This document shows positions 27,734 to 39,822 of a DNA stretch of 64,000 nucleotides, one piece after another; position 1 is the stretch's first letter, and each line of letters begins with the position of its first letter. The stretch covers positions 2,590,773-2,654,772 of the forward strand of contig NZ_QPFB01000001.1 of assembly GCF_004348115.1 (NCBI RefSeq), in the 5' to 3' direction. The position numbers were made by a program, and so were the translations under genes. A model generated the notes under the pieces. That model saw nothing but the letters and a program-made list of their open reading frames with translations. It had not been told where the DNA came from and searched no databases. The stretch comes from Stenotrophomonas sp. ATCM1_4. Its GTDB lineage: Bacteria > Pseudomonadota > Gammaproteobacteria > Xanthomonadales > Xanthomonadaceae.

Positions 27734-27756
27734 GAAGCCTCCTGTCCGGAGGCTTC
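27734..27756. terminator. Bidirectional terminator between DUF3108 and EF-hand genes
   Basis: GAAGCCTCC (27734-27742) pairs perfectly with GGAGGCTTC (27748-27756). A-runs precede and TTTC follows, so it can serve the convergent operons on both sides. Confidence 0.85.
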
Positions 27757-27758
27757 TT

Positions 27759-29610
<1,852 letters not shown>

Positions 29611-29663
29611 AGCGCTTTCCTAATAAAATGAACGTCCATTCTACTATTCCGAGTGGCGCCCGC

Positions 29664-30665
29664 ATGGCTGCTTCCCCGCTTTCTCTCGATACCCTGCGTG
29701 ATACCGACCTGGTCGCCAGTGGCCGGCGCGTGTTCGAGATCGAACGTACCGAGCTGGACCGCGTGGGGGGCCGCATCGGCGCCGAATTCGCCGCCGCCTG
29801 CCGGCTGGTGCTGGCCTCCCCGGGACGGGTGGTGACCACCGGCATGGGCAAGTCCGGGCATATCGCGCGCAAGATCGCCGCCACCCTGGCCTCCACCGGC
29901 ACCCCCTCCTTTTACGTGCACCCCGGTGAAGCCGGGCATGGCGACCTGGGCATGATCACCGAGGACGACGTGGTACTGGCGCTGTCCTACTCCGGTGAGT
30001 CGGACGAAGTGCTGATGCTGCTGCCGGTGCTCAAGCGCCAGGGCAACCCCCTGATCTCGATGACCGGCCGGCCCCAGTCCAGCCTGGCCAAGGCCGCCGA
30101 CGTGCACCTGGACGTGAATGTGGACCACGAGGCCTGCCCGCTGGCCCTGGCCCCGACCTCCAGCACCACCGCCTCGCTGGCGATGGGTGACGCGCTGGCC
30201 GTGGCCCTGCTCGACGCGCGCGGCTTCACCGCCGACGATTTCGCCCGCTCGCACCCGGCCGGCAGCCTGGGCCGGCGCCTGCTGCTGCACATCACCGACG
30301 TGATGCACAGCGGCGCTGACCTGCCCAGCGTGCCCGAGGACGCCAGCCTGAGCCAGGCGCTGATGGAAATGAGCCGCAAGCGCCTGGGCATGACCTCGGT
30401 GGTCGATGCCGACGGCCGCCTGGTCGGCCTGTTCACCGACGGTGACCTGCGCCGTGCCCTGGACACCGACGTGGACGTGCGCACCGCCGGCATCGCCCAG
30501 GTGATGACCCGCGGCCCGCGCACCATCGGCGCCGACCAGTTGGCCGTGGAAGCGGCACGTTTGCTGGAGAAGCACAAGATCAACGGCCTGATCGTGGTCG
30601 ATGGCGACAATCGCCCGGTCGGCGCCCTGAACATTCATGACCTGTTGCGGGCAAAAGTGGTTTAA
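29664..30665 (+). CDS. kdsD: D-arabinose 5-phosphate isomerase KdsD
   Basis: A 333-residue enzyme making arabinose 5-phosphate for Kdo, an essential LPS sugar. The SIS isomerase domain has GMGKSGHIARKIAATLASTG and LSYSGES; two CBS domains follow (about 215-330; MTSVVDADGRLVGLFTDGDLRR, NGLIVVDGDNRPVGALN). ATG 29664 gives the usual length and has GAGTGG upstream. ATG 29628 would add 12 residues and has no ribosome site. First gene of the Kdo/LPS-transport operon. Confidence 0.93.
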   Translation: MAASPLSLDTLRDTDLVASGRRVFEIERTELDRVGGRIGAEFAAACRLVLASPGRVVTTGMGKSGHIARKIAATLASTGTPSFYVHPGEAGHGDLGMITEDDVVLALSYSGESDEVLMLLPVLKRQGNPLISMTGRPQSSLAKAADVHLDVNVDHEACPLALAPTSSTTASLAMGDALAVALLDARGFTADDFARSHPAGSLGRRLLLHITDVMHSGADLPSVPEDASLSQALMEMSRKRLGMTSVVDADGRLVGLFTDGDLRRALDTDVDVRTAGIAQVMTRGPRTIGADQLAVEAARLLEKHKINGLIVVDGDNRPVGALNIHDLLRAKVV

Positions 30666-30723
30666 ACCCCGCACAATCCCCCATCTACCCCGAAATGCCC
30701 GCCGCAACGGACCTTGCCCGCTG

Positions 30724-31269
30724 ATGCCCTATTCCCCGCTCGACCACTTCCCTGCCCCGCTGCACGCCGTGGCCGCACGCATCCGGCTGGCCTGCTTCGA
30801 CGTGGATGGCACGCTGACCGACGGCCGCCTGTACTACGACCATGCCGGCAACGAGAGCAAGGCGTATTACGTGCAGGACGGGCTGGGGCTGAAACTGCTG
30901 CAGCAGCACGGCATCCATCCGGTGCTGATCACCGCCCGCAACAGCCTGTCGGCCCAGAAGCGGGGTGCTGACCTGGGCATCGACACCCAGATCGCCGTCG
31001 GCGACAAGCTGGCCAGCGTGCGGGCGTTGTGCGAGCAGCACGGTATCGGCCTGGACCAGGTGGCCTTCCTCGGCGACGACCTGCCGGACCTGGCCCCGCT
31101 GGGCGCGGTCGGGCTGGCCGTTGCCCCGGCCGACGCCCACCCGTGGATCGCCGAACGCGTGCACTGGCAGACCCGTGCCGCCGGCGGCCGGGGCGCGGCG
31201 CGCGAGCTGTGCGACGCCCTGCTGGCGGCGCAGGGCAAGGTGGAAGCCGTGCTGGCGAGGTACGCCTGA
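30724..31269 (+). CDS. kdsC: 3-deoxy-D-manno-octulosonate 8-phosphate phosphatase KdsC
   Basis: A 181-residue HAD-superfamily phosphatase. The nucleophile motif FDVDGTLTDG has Asp26 and Asp28; LITARNS and the metal block FLGDDLPDL follow. It removes phosphate from Kdo 8-phosphate. No cap domain, as is normal for KdsC. It lies between kdsD and lptC and its TGA overlaps the lptC start (TGATG). Confidence 0.93.
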   Translation: MPYSPLDHFPAPLHAVAARIRLACFDVDGTLTDGRLYYDHAGNESKAYYVQDGLGLKLLQQHGIHPVLITARNSLSAQKRGADLGIDTQIAVGDKLASVRALCEQHGIGLDQVAFLGDDLPDLAPLGAVGLAVAPADAHPWIAERVHWQTRAAGGRGAARELCDALLAAQGKVEAVLARYA

Positions 31270-31835
31270 TGAACTGGCGCACCGTCCTGGGCGTCGGCCT
31301 GTTCATCGCCGCGCTGGTCACCGGCATTTCGGCCTGGCGCCATCGAACCGTGGCCGGCCCGGAACAGATCAGCGAGAACGTCAACGACTTCGTGCTCTCC
31401 AACTTCGAGATCATCAGCCTGGACGAGGAAGGCAAGGAGTCGGCCACGCTGCGGGCACCGGCGATGCAGCGCAAGCGCGCCGACCAGACCTCGACCATCA
31501 CCCAGCCGTTGTTCCTGCTGCCCGATGATGCGGGCAACCACTGGGAGTTGCGCGCCGACACCGGCTGGGTCAGCCCCAAGGGCGAGGAGCTGCGCCTGCG
31601 CGGCAACGTGGCCGGTGACAGCCCCAAGGACGGCAAGACCCCGCCCACCACCTTCCGCACGACCTCGCTGGATATCTTCCCGAAGCAGAACCTGGCCCGC
31701 ACCGAGGCCCAGGTCACCCTGACCCGGCCGGGCCTGAGCCAGACCGGCGTCGGCTTCCAGTCCAACCTGAAAACCCAGCAGTACTCCCTCCAATCCCGAG
31801 TCAAGACCCGCTATGAACCCAATGCTGCCCGCTAA
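31269..31835 (+). CDS. lptC: LPS export protein LptC
   Basis: A 188-residue bitopic inner-membrane protein with one N-terminal membrane helix (about 5-22) and a periplasmic beta-jellyroll. It carries LPS from the LptBFG extractor to LptA. Sequence is weakly conserved, but ELRADTGWVSPKGEELRLRG and its place between kdsC and lptA identify it. The last 23 bases overlap lptA. Confidence 0.9.
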   Translation: MNWRTVLGVGLFIAALVTGISAWRHRTVAGPEQISENVNDFVLSNFEIISLDEEGKESATLRAPAMQRKRADQTSTITQPLFLLPDDAGNHWELRADTGWVSPKGEELRLRGNVAGDSPKDGKTPPTTFRTTSLDIFPKQNLARTEAQVTLTRPGLSQTGVGFQSNLKTQQYSLQSRVKTRYEPNAAR

Positions 31836-32339
31836 GCTCGCGTCGATCACCCTGCTCGCCGCCCTGCTCGCACCTGGCCTGGCGTGGGCCAAGAGCTCGG
31901 ACCGCAACCAGCCGATGACGATCGACTCCAACAACAACGACTGCAACTTCAGCGACAACGGCAAATGCCAGTTCCGCGGTGACGTGGTGATCGTCCAGGG
32001 CACGCTGGAGATCCACGCCGACAGCGCCGACGTGATCCAGCGCAACGGCGAGACCGAGCGGGTGATCCTCACCGGCAAGCAGGCCACCCTGAAGCAGCAG
32101 ATGGATGACAACACCTGGATGAACGCCCGTGCCGACAACATGGACTACAACATCAGCAGCGAAGTGATCATCCTCACCGGCAACTACAACGTCGAGTCCG
32201 AGCGCGGCACCAATGCCGGCCAGCGCATGGTCTACAACACCCGCACCGGCGCGATGCAGAGCGGCGGCGACGGCACCCGCGTGCGTACCGTCATCCAGCC
32301 CAAGGCCAAGGCACCGGCCGCGCAGGGAGACAAGAAGTA

Positions 32340-32340
<1 letters not shown>
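31813..32340 (+). CDS. lptA: LPS transport periplasmic protein LptA
   Basis: A 175-residue periplasmic OstA-fold protein with a signal peptide ending at about PGLAWA. A repeated beta-strand pattern follows ([34 protein letters not shown]). It bridges inner and outer membranes for LPS transport. The start lies inside lptC and the stop overlaps lptB (TAATG), so translation of the three is coupled. Confidence 0.92.
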
Positions 32341-33059
<719 letters not shown>

Positions 33060-33101
33060 GCCTGCGGCCAACGTCACGCCCTTCCCCGGACGGAACCCGG
33101 C

Positions 33102-34535
33102 ATGAAAGCTCGGCTGCAGACATCGATGGGACAGAGCCTGGTCATGACGCCCCAGTTGCGTCAGGCCATCCGGCTGCTGCAGATGTCCAGCACCGAGCTC
33201 GAACTGGAACTGGTCGAGGCGGTGGAAACCAATCCCCTGCTGGAATGGGCCGAGAACGGCGACAACGCCGGTGACGACGAAGCCGCGCCGGGCGCGTCCA
33301 GCGACGAAGCCCCGGCCGACCTCGGCCAGGGCGACATCAGCGACGATGGCGACAGCTGGGAAGGCCGGGACGAGGACTGGAGCAGCGGCCACGGCGGTTC
33401 CTTCGACGAGGACGGCGACGGCGACAGCCGCGAACAGGCCGCCGAAGCCGACACGCTGGCCGACCACCTGCTCTGGCAGTTGCACCTGTCCCACCTCAGT
33501 GCCCGCGACCGCGCCATCGGCGTGGCCCTGATCGATGCACTGGATGAGGACGGCTACCTGCGCGAGCCGCTGCCGGGCATCGCCGAAACCCTGCTTCCCG
33601 ATATCCATGCCGACGAGGACGAAATCCTCGCGGTGCTGAGCCAGATCCAGCGCTTCGACCCGGCCGGCGTGGGCGCGCGCTCGCTGGGGGAATGCCTGTC
33701 CCTGCAACTGGATGCCCTGCCCGCCGACACCCCGGGCCTGGTGCTGGCCCGCGGCATCGCCGCCGGCCCGCTGGAGCGCCTGCCGCGCGCCGGCATCCCC
33801 GGCATCGCCCAGGAACTCAAGCAGCCCCTGGACGCGGTCGAGCAGGCCGTGCAGCTGCTGCGCTCGCTGGACCCGCGCCCGGGCAAGCAACTCGGCGAAC
33901 TGACCTCGGACACCTACGTGGTGCCGGACTGCGTGATCTGGCGCCAGCGCGGCATCTGGCGTTGCGCGCTGGCCGGCCACGCCGGCCCCCGGGTGGTCAT
34001 CCACCGCGGCTACGAACAGTTGATCCGCCGCTGCGGCGATGCCGACGCCAGCTACCTGCGCGCGCAGCTGCAGGAGGCCCGCTGGCTGCTCAAGAGCCTG
34101 GAGGCGCGCGGCGAAACCCTGCTGCGCGTGGTCGGCAGCCTGCTGCACCACCAGGCCGGCTTCCTGGAGTTCGGCGAACAGGCCCTGCGCCCGTTGACGT
34201 TGCGTGAAATCGCAAGCGAGCTGGACCTGCACGAATCCACCATTTCCCGCGCCATCGCCCGCAAGTACGTGCGCACCCCGCGCGGCACCCTGCCGCTGCG
34301 CGCGTTCTTCGCCTCCGGCATCGATACCGAGGGCGGCGGCGAGGCGTCCAGCACCGCCATCCAGTCGATGATCCGCAACCTGATCGATGGCGAAAACCCG
34401 CGCAAACCGCTTTCTGACGCGAAGCTGGCTGAGTTGCTCAAGACCAGTGGAATACCGGTGGCGCGGCGCACCGTGGCGAAGTATCGTGAAGCCATGAACA
34501 TTTCTGCCTCCCACGAACGAGTCCGCATCGTCTGA
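33102..34535 (+). CDS. rpoN: RNA polymerase sigma-54 factor RpoN
   Basis: A 477-residue sigma-54. Region I is glutamine- and leucine-rich (MTPQLRQAIRLLQMSS), region II is highly acidic (about 45-115), followed by the core-binding domain, a helix-turn-helix (LREIASELDLHESTISRAIA) and the RpoN box ARRTVAKYRE near the C-terminus, which reads the -24 element. It directs genes such as flagellar, pilus and nitrogen-related operons. Position after lptB is conserved. Confidence 0.95.
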   Translation: MKARLQTSMGQSLVMTPQLRQAIRLLQMSSTELELELVEAVETNPLLEWAENGDNAGDDEAAPGASSDEAPADLGQGDISDDGDSWEGRDEDWSSGHGGSFDEDGDGDSREQAAEADTLADHLLWQLHLSHLSARDRAIGVALIDALDEDGYLREPLPGIAETLLPDIHADEDEILAVLSQIQRFDPAGVGARSLGECLSLQLDALPADTPGLVLARGIAAGPLERLPRAGIPGIAQELKQPLDAVEQAVQLLRSLDPRPGKQLGELTSDTYVVPDCVIWRQRGIWRCALAGHAGPRVVIHRGYEQLIRRCGDADASYLRAQLQEARWLLKSLEARGETLLRVVGSLLHHQAGFLEFGEQALRPLTLREIASELDLHESTISRAIARKYVRTPRGTLPLRAFFASGIDTEGGGEASSTAIQSMIRNLIDGENPRKPLSDAKLAELLKTSGIPVARRTVAKYREAMNISASHERVRIV

Positions 34536-34594
34536 AGCTTTCGCTGGCTGGGCAGAGGGTTCATGAGGCAACCCCGAACCACAGGAGGAATCCG

Positions 34595-34909
34595 ATGCGT
34601 ATCGAGACGTATGGCCAGCAGATCGAAGTCACTCCCGCCCTGAAGGAGTACGTGGAAACGAAACTGGAGCGGGTGGGACGACACGTCGACCAGCACTGCG
34701 AGATACGGGTGCAGCTGTCCACTCGCAAGCCTGACTTCCTCGTCGTCGCCACGGTGAATCTGCCCGGGCGCACCCTGCATGCCGACGCCGCCGGCTCGAC
34801 CATGTACGCGGCCATCGACGTCCTTGCCGACAAGCTGGACCGGTTGGTCATCAAGCACAAGGAAAAACATCTTCCCCACGCATCGCATGCACTGCGCGAC
34901 AATGGCTGA
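34595..34909 (+). CDS. hpf: Ribosome hibernation promoting factor
   Basis: A 104-residue protein of the short HPF/RaiA family (MRIETYGQQIEVTPALKEYVETKLERV). It binds the 30S subunit in stationary phase and promotes inactive 100S ribosomes. A strong AGGAGG precedes the ATG at 34595. The order rpoN-hpf-ptsN is standard. Confidence 0.92.
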   Translation: MRIETYGQQIEVTPALKEYVETKLERVGRHVDQHCEIRVQLSTRKPDFLVVATVNLPGRTLHADAAGSTMYAAIDVLADKLDRLVIKHKEKHLPHASHALRDNG

Positions 34910-34933
34910 CAGCAGCCACTCTCCGCACCAGAC

Positions 34934-35386
34934 ATGCCGTTGACCGACCTGATGGCGGCCGTGAGTACCCAGGTACTCGCGGCCGCTGATCGAGACAGCA
35001 CCCTTCTTGCCGCCTCGCGCCTGCTGGCCTGTCGCGAAGCCGGCGCAGACAGCCTTTTTGACAGCCTGCGCGAGCGTGAACGCGTCGGCAGCACCGCCAT
35101 CGGCCATGGCATCGCCGTCCCGCATGGCCGCTCCCCTACCCTGCAACGGCCCCGTGGCGCCTTGCTGCGCCTGCGGCAGCCGGTGGATTTCGGCGCTGAC
35201 GAGGGCGTGGACCTGGTCTTCGCCATGGCCGTACCCGAGCATTACACCCACCAGCACCTGATGCTGCTGTCCGAGCTGGCCGAGCTGTTCTCCGATGCCG
35301 GCGTCCGCCAGGCCCTGCGCGATGCGCCCGATGCCGAGGCACTGCAGCAGATCATCACCCAACCGCCACAGGCGCCCCGCGGATGA
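34934..35386 (+). CDS. ptsN: PTS-Ntr regulatory EIIA protein PtsN
   Basis: A 150-residue EIIA-fructose/nitrogen-type domain with the phosphorylated histidine at about His64 in [10 protein letters not shown]. In PTS-Ntr it is phosphorylated through HPr-like carriers and regulates potassium uptake, sigma-54-linked and stress functions rather than sugar transport. Coupled to hprK by ATGA. Confidence 0.9.
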   Translation: MPLTDLMAAVSTQVLAAADRDSTLLAASRLLACREAGADSLFDSLRERERVGSTAIGHGIAVPHGRSPTLQRPRGALLRLRQPVDFGADEGVDLVFAMAVPEHYTHQHLMLLSELAELFSDAGVRQALRDAPDAEALQQIITQPPQAPRG

Positions 35387-36333
35387 ATACCAGCATCACT
35401 GCCCAGGAACTGTTCGACCAGCAGCGCGAGAAGCTCGACCTGCGCTGGGTGGCCGGACGCGAAGGCGCACGCCGCGAACTGGAGGCGGGCAACACCGTGT
35501 CACGGCGGCCGTCACTGGCCGGCTACCTGAATACGATCTACCCCAACAAGGTCCAGATCCTCGGCACCGAGGAACTGACCTGGCTGGATTCGCTGGACGC
35601 GCGCCAGCGCTGGGAGGTGATCGAACGGATCATCCAGGCCCACCCGATGGCGCTGGTCATCACCAAGAGCCATGGCTGCCCGGAAGACCTGCGTGCGGCC
35701 GCGGACGAATCCCAGACCCCCCTGTGGGTCTCGCCCAAGCGCGGCCACGAGCTGCTCAACCACCTCAGCTACCACCTGGCCCGGACCCTGGCGCCCCGCA
35801 TCACCCTGCACGGGGTGTTCATGGAGATCTACTCCATCGGCGTGCTGATCACCGGCGAGGCGGGCTCGGGCAAGAGCGAGCTGGCGCTGGAACTGCTCTC
35901 GCGCGGGCACCGGCTGGTCGCCGACGATGCCCCGGAGTTCACCCAGATCGCCCCGGACGTGCTCGACGGCACCTGCCCGGAACTGCTGCAGGACCTGCTC
36001 GAGGTCCGTGGCCTGGGCGTGCTCAACGTGCGCCAGATGTTCGGTGACACGTCTGTAAAGAAGAACAAGTACCTTCGCCTCATCGTCCACCTGACCAAGC
36101 CGATGACCGAACCCAGCGCCTACGGCTACGAGCGCCTGACCGGCGATTCCGGCAAGCGCCACGTGCTCGACCTGGACGTGCCGCTGATCACCCTGCCGGT
36201 GATGCCCGGCCGCAACCTGGCGGTGCTGACCGAGGCCGCCACGCGCCTGCACATCCTGCGCACCAAGGGCATCGACCCGGCCGCCATGTTCATCGCCCGC
36301 CACAGCAACCTGTTGGAGCAACGCAGTCCATGA
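35383..36333 (+). CDS. hprK: HPr kinase/phosphorylase
   Basis: A 316-residue bifunctional enzyme that phosphorylates or dephosphorylates HPr at Ser46. The P-loop is GEAGSGKS with Lys164, and the family signature [11 protein letters not shown] and [10 protein letters not shown] follow. Full length with the N-terminal domain. Its target HPr, encoded at 37670, has the matching Ser46. The stop overlaps the rapZ start. Confidence 0.93.
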   Translation: MNTSITAQELFDQQREKLDLRWVAGREGARRELEAGNTVSRRPSLAGYLNTIYPNKVQILGTEELTWLDSLDARQRWEVIERIIQAHPMALVITKSHGCPEDLRAAADESQTPLWVSPKRGHELLNHLSYHLARTLAPRITLHGVFMEIYSIGVLITGEAGSGKSELALELLSRGHRLVADDAPEFTQIAPDVLDGTCPELLQDLLEVRGLGVLNVRQMFGDTSVKKNKYLRLIVHLTKPMTEPSAYGYERLTGDSGKRHVLDLDVPLITLPVMPGRNLAVLTEAATRLHILRTKGIDPAAMFIARHSNLLEQRSP

Positions 36334-37208
36334 GCGCCTTACCGTCCCCGGTGCTGGTCATCGTCAGCGGCCTGTCCGGCTCGGGCAAATCGGTCGCCCT
36401 GAAGACCTTCGAGGACCTGGATTACTACTGCTCGGACAACATCCCGGTGAACCTGCTGCCGGAATTCGTGCGCGGGGTGCTCGGCCAGCGCAATGACAGC
36501 AGCCCACAACGACTGGCCATCGGTATCGACGTTCGTGGGCGCAGCGACCTGAGCCAGCTGGCGAAGTGGCGCAAGACCGCCAACGAGCATGGCATCGATG
36601 CCCGCCTGCTGTTCTTCGAGGCCGACGACGATACCCTGCTGGCGCGCTACGCCGATACCCGCCGTCGCCACCCGCTCAGCCACCTCGGGCTGTCGCTGCC
36701 CGAGGCGATCACCCGCGAGCGCGAGCTGACCGCCCCCCTGCGCCGCGAAGCCGATGCGGTGATCGATACCACCCGGCTCAACGTGCACCAGCTGCGGCGC
36801 CGGGTCATCACCGAATTCGCGCTGAGCCAGCAGAGCAAGCTCTCGCTGCTGTTCGAGTCCTTCGCCTACAAGCGCGGCGTGCCGGCCGAGGCCGACTTCG
36901 TGTTCGATGCGCGCGTGCTGCCCAACCCGCACTGGGACCCGGAACTGCGCTCGCTGACCGGCCGTGACCGCGAGGTGCGCGAATACCTGGATGCCCAGCC
37001 GGAGGTGGTGCGCTATGTCGCCCAGCTGCAGGACCTGCTGGACACCTGGCTGCCCAAGCTGGGCAACGAGACCCGCGCCTACGTGACCGTCGCCTTCGGC
37101 TGCACCGGTGGCAAGCACCGTTCGGTGTACCTGGCCGAGCGCCTGGCCCGGCATGCCCGCGAACAGGGCTGGCCGGACGTGGCCACCTTCCACCGCGAGC
37201 AGGATTGA
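36330..37208 (+). CDS. rapZ: RNase adapter protein RapZ
   Basis: A 292-residue protein with an N-terminal P-loop GLSGSGKS (14-21) and a C-terminal RNA-binding domain with [17 protein letters not shown]. In E. coli RapZ guides RNase E to the GlmZ small RNA, controlling glucosamine-6-phosphate synthase. In this group the precise RNA partner is not known. Translationally coupled to hprK. Confidence 0.92.
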   Translation: MSALPSPVLVIVSGLSGSGKSVALKTFEDLDYYCSDNIPVNLLPEFVRGVLGQRNDSSPQRLAIGIDVRGRSDLSQLAKWRKTANEHGIDARLLFFEADDDTLLARYADTRRRHPLSHLGLSLPEAITRERELTAPLRREADAVIDTTRLNVHQLRRRVITEFALSQQSKLSLLFESFAYKRGVPAEADFVFDARVLPNPHWDPELRSLTGRDREVREYLDAQPEVVRYVAQLQDLLDTWLPKLGNETRAYVTVAFGCTGGKHRSVYLAERLARHAREQGWPDVATFHREQD

Positions 37209-37284
37209 GCCCCGTACTGAACGGCACACAGAAGACAGGTTCCGACGCTATCGCGGACTCATGGTGACCTGTTAACGTTCAGGG

Positions 37285-37677
37285 ATGACCTGCGGCATTC
37301 TCCTCGTGACCCATCCCGGCGTCGGCACTTCCCTGCTGGAAGTGGCGACCACCCTGTTGCGGCAGTTGCCGCTGAAGACCGAAGCCTTCGAAGTACCCTT
37401 CGATGCCGACCTCGACGCACTGCTGCCCGCGGCCTCGGCCGCGATGCGGCGGGTCGAGGGTGACGAAGGCGTGCTGGTGCTGACCGACCTGTACGGCGCC
37501 AGCCCCAGCAACCTGGCCAACCAGCTGGTCCGGCTGGGCACCCCGGCCAGGCGCGTCTCCGGGTTGAGCCTGTCGATGCTGCTGCGGGTGATGAACTATC
37601 CGGAACAGGGATTGGACCAACTGCCCGCCACTGCGGCGGCGGGCGCTCGCAATGGAGTCATCGTCGACGATGCTTGA
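37285..37677 (+). CDS. Mannose-family PTS EIIA component
   Basis: A 130-residue EIIA-Man-type protein with phospho-acceptor His10 in LLVTHPGVG and the dimer-region TDLYGASPSNLANQL. No mannose EIIB, EIIC or EIID genes lie nearby, so it probably has a regulatory role, receiving phosphate from HPr. Overlaps the HPr gene by eight bases. Confidence 0.88.
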   Translation: MTCGILLVTHPGVGTSLLEVATTLLRQLPLKTEAFEVPFDADLDALLPAASAAMRRVEGDEGVLVLTDLYGASPSNLANQLVRLGTPARRVSGLSLSMLLRVMNYPEQGLDQLPATAAAGARNGVIVDDA

Positions 37678-37939
37678 GAAAGAACTCACCGTATCCAACC
37701 GCCTGGGCCTGCATGCCCGCGCGACCGCCAAGCTGGTGCAGGTGGTATCGGCCTTCCGCGCCAATGCCACGCTGGTGGCCAAGGGCCGCGAGGTCAATGC
37801 CAAGAGCATCATGGGCGTGATGCTGCTGGCCGCCGGCCAGGGCACCCCGGTCACCGTCCGCGTCGATGGCGAGGACGAAGGTGCCGCGCTGGAAGCCATC
37901 ACCGCCCTGTTCGAACGCCGTTTCGACGAAGACAACTGA
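37670..37939 (+). CDS. ptsH: Phosphocarrier protein HPr
   Basis: An 89-residue HPr. His15 in GLHARAT takes phosphate from enzyme I, and Ser46 in NAKSIMGVM is the site for HPr kinase. I choose ATG 37670 (MLEKELTV) over the longer open frame from 37652. It lies between the EIIA-Man and enzyme I genes. Confidence 0.93.
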   Translation: MLEKELTVSNRLGLHARATAKLVQVVSAFRANATLVAKGREVNAKSIMGVMLLAAGQGTPVTVRVDGEDEGAALEAITALFERRFDEDN

Positions 37940-37985
37940 TGCGCGCGCTGCCGCCTCCCGCCCACACGCCAAGGGGCCTGCTGCC

Positions 37986-39704
37986 ATGACCCGGCTGCAC
38001 GGGCTGGCGGCGTCGCGTGGCACGGCCCTGGGACGTGCCCGTGTCCGCCTGCCGCACGTGCAGGAAACCGGCGAAAAGCGCATTGCCGCATCGGCCGTCG
38101 AACAGGAACTGGAACGCCTGCACCGCGCCACCGATGCGGCGCGCGCGGAGATGCGTGAACTGCGCAGCCGCCTGCAGGGCGCCCTGCCCGCCGAGGTCGG
38201 CGAGTTCCTCGACCTGCACGCCATGCTGCTGGACGACCCCGAACTGCTTACCGCGCTGGATGAACTGGTGCGCGGCAAGCGCTACAGCGCCAGCCATGCG
38301 CTGCGCGTCCAGCGCGATCGCCTGGCGCAGGTGTTCGAGGGCATGGAGGACGCCTACCTCAAGAGCCGCATCGACGACCTGGACCACGTCATCGGCCGCA
38401 TCCATTCGTTCCTGCACAAGCGCGCCACCCATGTGAAGGGACTGGCCGGGGAGATCCTGGTCTGCGAGAACGTGGCCCCGTCCGAACTGGCCCAACTGCA
38501 GTCGCAGGGCGTGGTCGGCATCGTCAGCAGCGGCGGCAGCGTGCTCTCGCATAGCGCCATCCTGGCCCGCAGCCTGCACATGCCGCTGGTGGTGGGCGCC
38601 AGCGCCGTGTTGAACAAGGTCAACGACGGCGACGTGATGATCCTGGACGGCGGCAGCGGCGAGATCGTCATCGAGCCCGCCTCCTCCGACCTGCGCCAGT
38701 ACCGTGCGCGCCAGCGCGAGCTGGCCCGCGAGCAACGCGAACTGGGCCGCCTGCGCGCCAAGCCCAGCCGCACGCTGGACGGCGAGGAAATCACCCTGCT
38801 GGCCAACGCCGAATCCCAGGACGACGTGGCCCAGGCGCATGCGCTGGGCGCACGCGGGCTGGGCCTGTACCGCACCGAATTCCTGTTCCTGCAGCGCAAC
38901 CACCTGCCGGACGAAGAAGAACAGTTCCGCGCCTACCGCGACACCGTGCTCGGCATGAGCGGCCGGCCGGTCACCATCCGCACGCTGGACCTGGGCGCGG
39001 ACAAGGCCGATCGCACCGGCCTGGTGATGGGCAACGAGGAGAACCCGGCGCTGGGCCTGCGCGGCGTGCGCCTGTCGCTGGCCAACCCCAAGGTCGCCGA
39101 CACCCAGCTGCGCGCCATCCTGCGCGCGTCCGGCTACGGGCCGGTGCGCATCCTGGTGCCCATGGTCAGCAGCCGCGAGGAGATCATGGCGGTGCGCCGC
39201 CGGTTGTCGCGACTGGCCGCGCTGCTGCGCAACGATGGCCATGAAGTGGCCGAGAACATCCCGGTCGGGGCGATGATCGAGGTGCCTGCGGCAGCCATCG
39301 GGCTGGAGTGCTTCATCGACCAGGTCGATTTCCTGTCGATCGGCACCAACGACCTGGTGCAGTACCTGCTGGCCGCCGACCGCAACAACGAGGCGGTCAG
39401 CGAGCTGTACTCGCCGCTGCATCCGGCGGTGCTGCGGCTGCTGTGGCAGGTGATCGAGACCGCGCGACGCCACCAGACCCCGGTGGCGGTGTGCGGCGAG
39501 ATCGCCGGTGACGCGCAGATGACGGCAATGTTGCTGGCGCTGGGCCTGACCGAGTTCAGCCTGCACCCCGGCACCCTGCTGGAGGTGCGCCGCGCCATCC
39601 GCGAAGTGGACCTCACCGGCCTGCGCGCGCAGGCACCGCAACTGCTGGCCGCCCGCGACCGGCGTGGCATCGAGCGCTGGATCAACGGCAACGCCCGCGA
39701 CTGA
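37986..39704 (+). CDS. ptsI: PTS enzyme I (phosphoenolpyruvate-protein phosphotransferase)
   Basis: A 572-residue enzyme I that passes phosphate from phosphoenolpyruvate to HPr. Active His189 lies in GGSVLSHSAILARS; the PEP-binding barrel has GLYRTEFLFL, MIEVPAAAIG, SIGTNDLVQYLLA and CGEIAGD. There is no N-terminal GAF domain, so it is the sugar-type EI rather than PtsP. ATG 37986 chosen; the earlier open frame overlaps HPr. Last gene of the PTS cluster. Confidence 0.94.
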   Translation: MTRLHGLAASRGTALGRARVRLPHVQETGEKRIAASAVEQELERLHRATDAARAEMRELRSRLQGALPAEVGEFLDLHAMLLDDPELLTALDELVRGKRYSASHALRVQRDRLAQVFEGMEDAYLKSRIDDLDHVIGRIHSFLHKRATHVKGLAGEILVCENVAPSELAQLQSQGVVGIVSSGGSVLSHSAILARSLHMPLVVGASAVLNKVNDGDVMILDGGSGEIVIEPASSDLRQYRARQRELAREQRELGRLRAKPSRTLDGEEITLLANAESQDDVAQAHALGARGLGLYRTEFLFLQRNHLPDEEEQFRAYRDTVLGMSGRPVTIRTLDLGADKADRTGLVMGNEENPALGLRGVRLSLANPKVADTQLRAILRASGYGPVRILVPMVSSREEIMAVRRRLSRLAALLRNDGHEVAENIPVGAMIEVPAAAIGLECFIDQVDFLSIGTNDLVQYLLAADRNNEAVSELYSPLHPAVLRLLWQVIETARRHQTPVAVCGEIAGDAQMTAMLLALGLTEFSLHPGTLLEVRRAIREVDLTGLRAQAPQLLAARDRRGIERWINGNARD

Positions 39705-39822
39705 TTCCGATGCCCCGGCACCTGTGCATCGGCACGCCGTGCACGCGATAATGACGGGCTCAACACCGCCGATGCCGCATCCTTGCCCCGGATAGCGGCC
39801 TTTTCATTCCCGGGAGCAGCGC

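Noticed and set aside
39705..39822. Magnesium riboswitch before mgtE
   Set aside because: Only 118 bases with no conserved M-box pairing that I could see.
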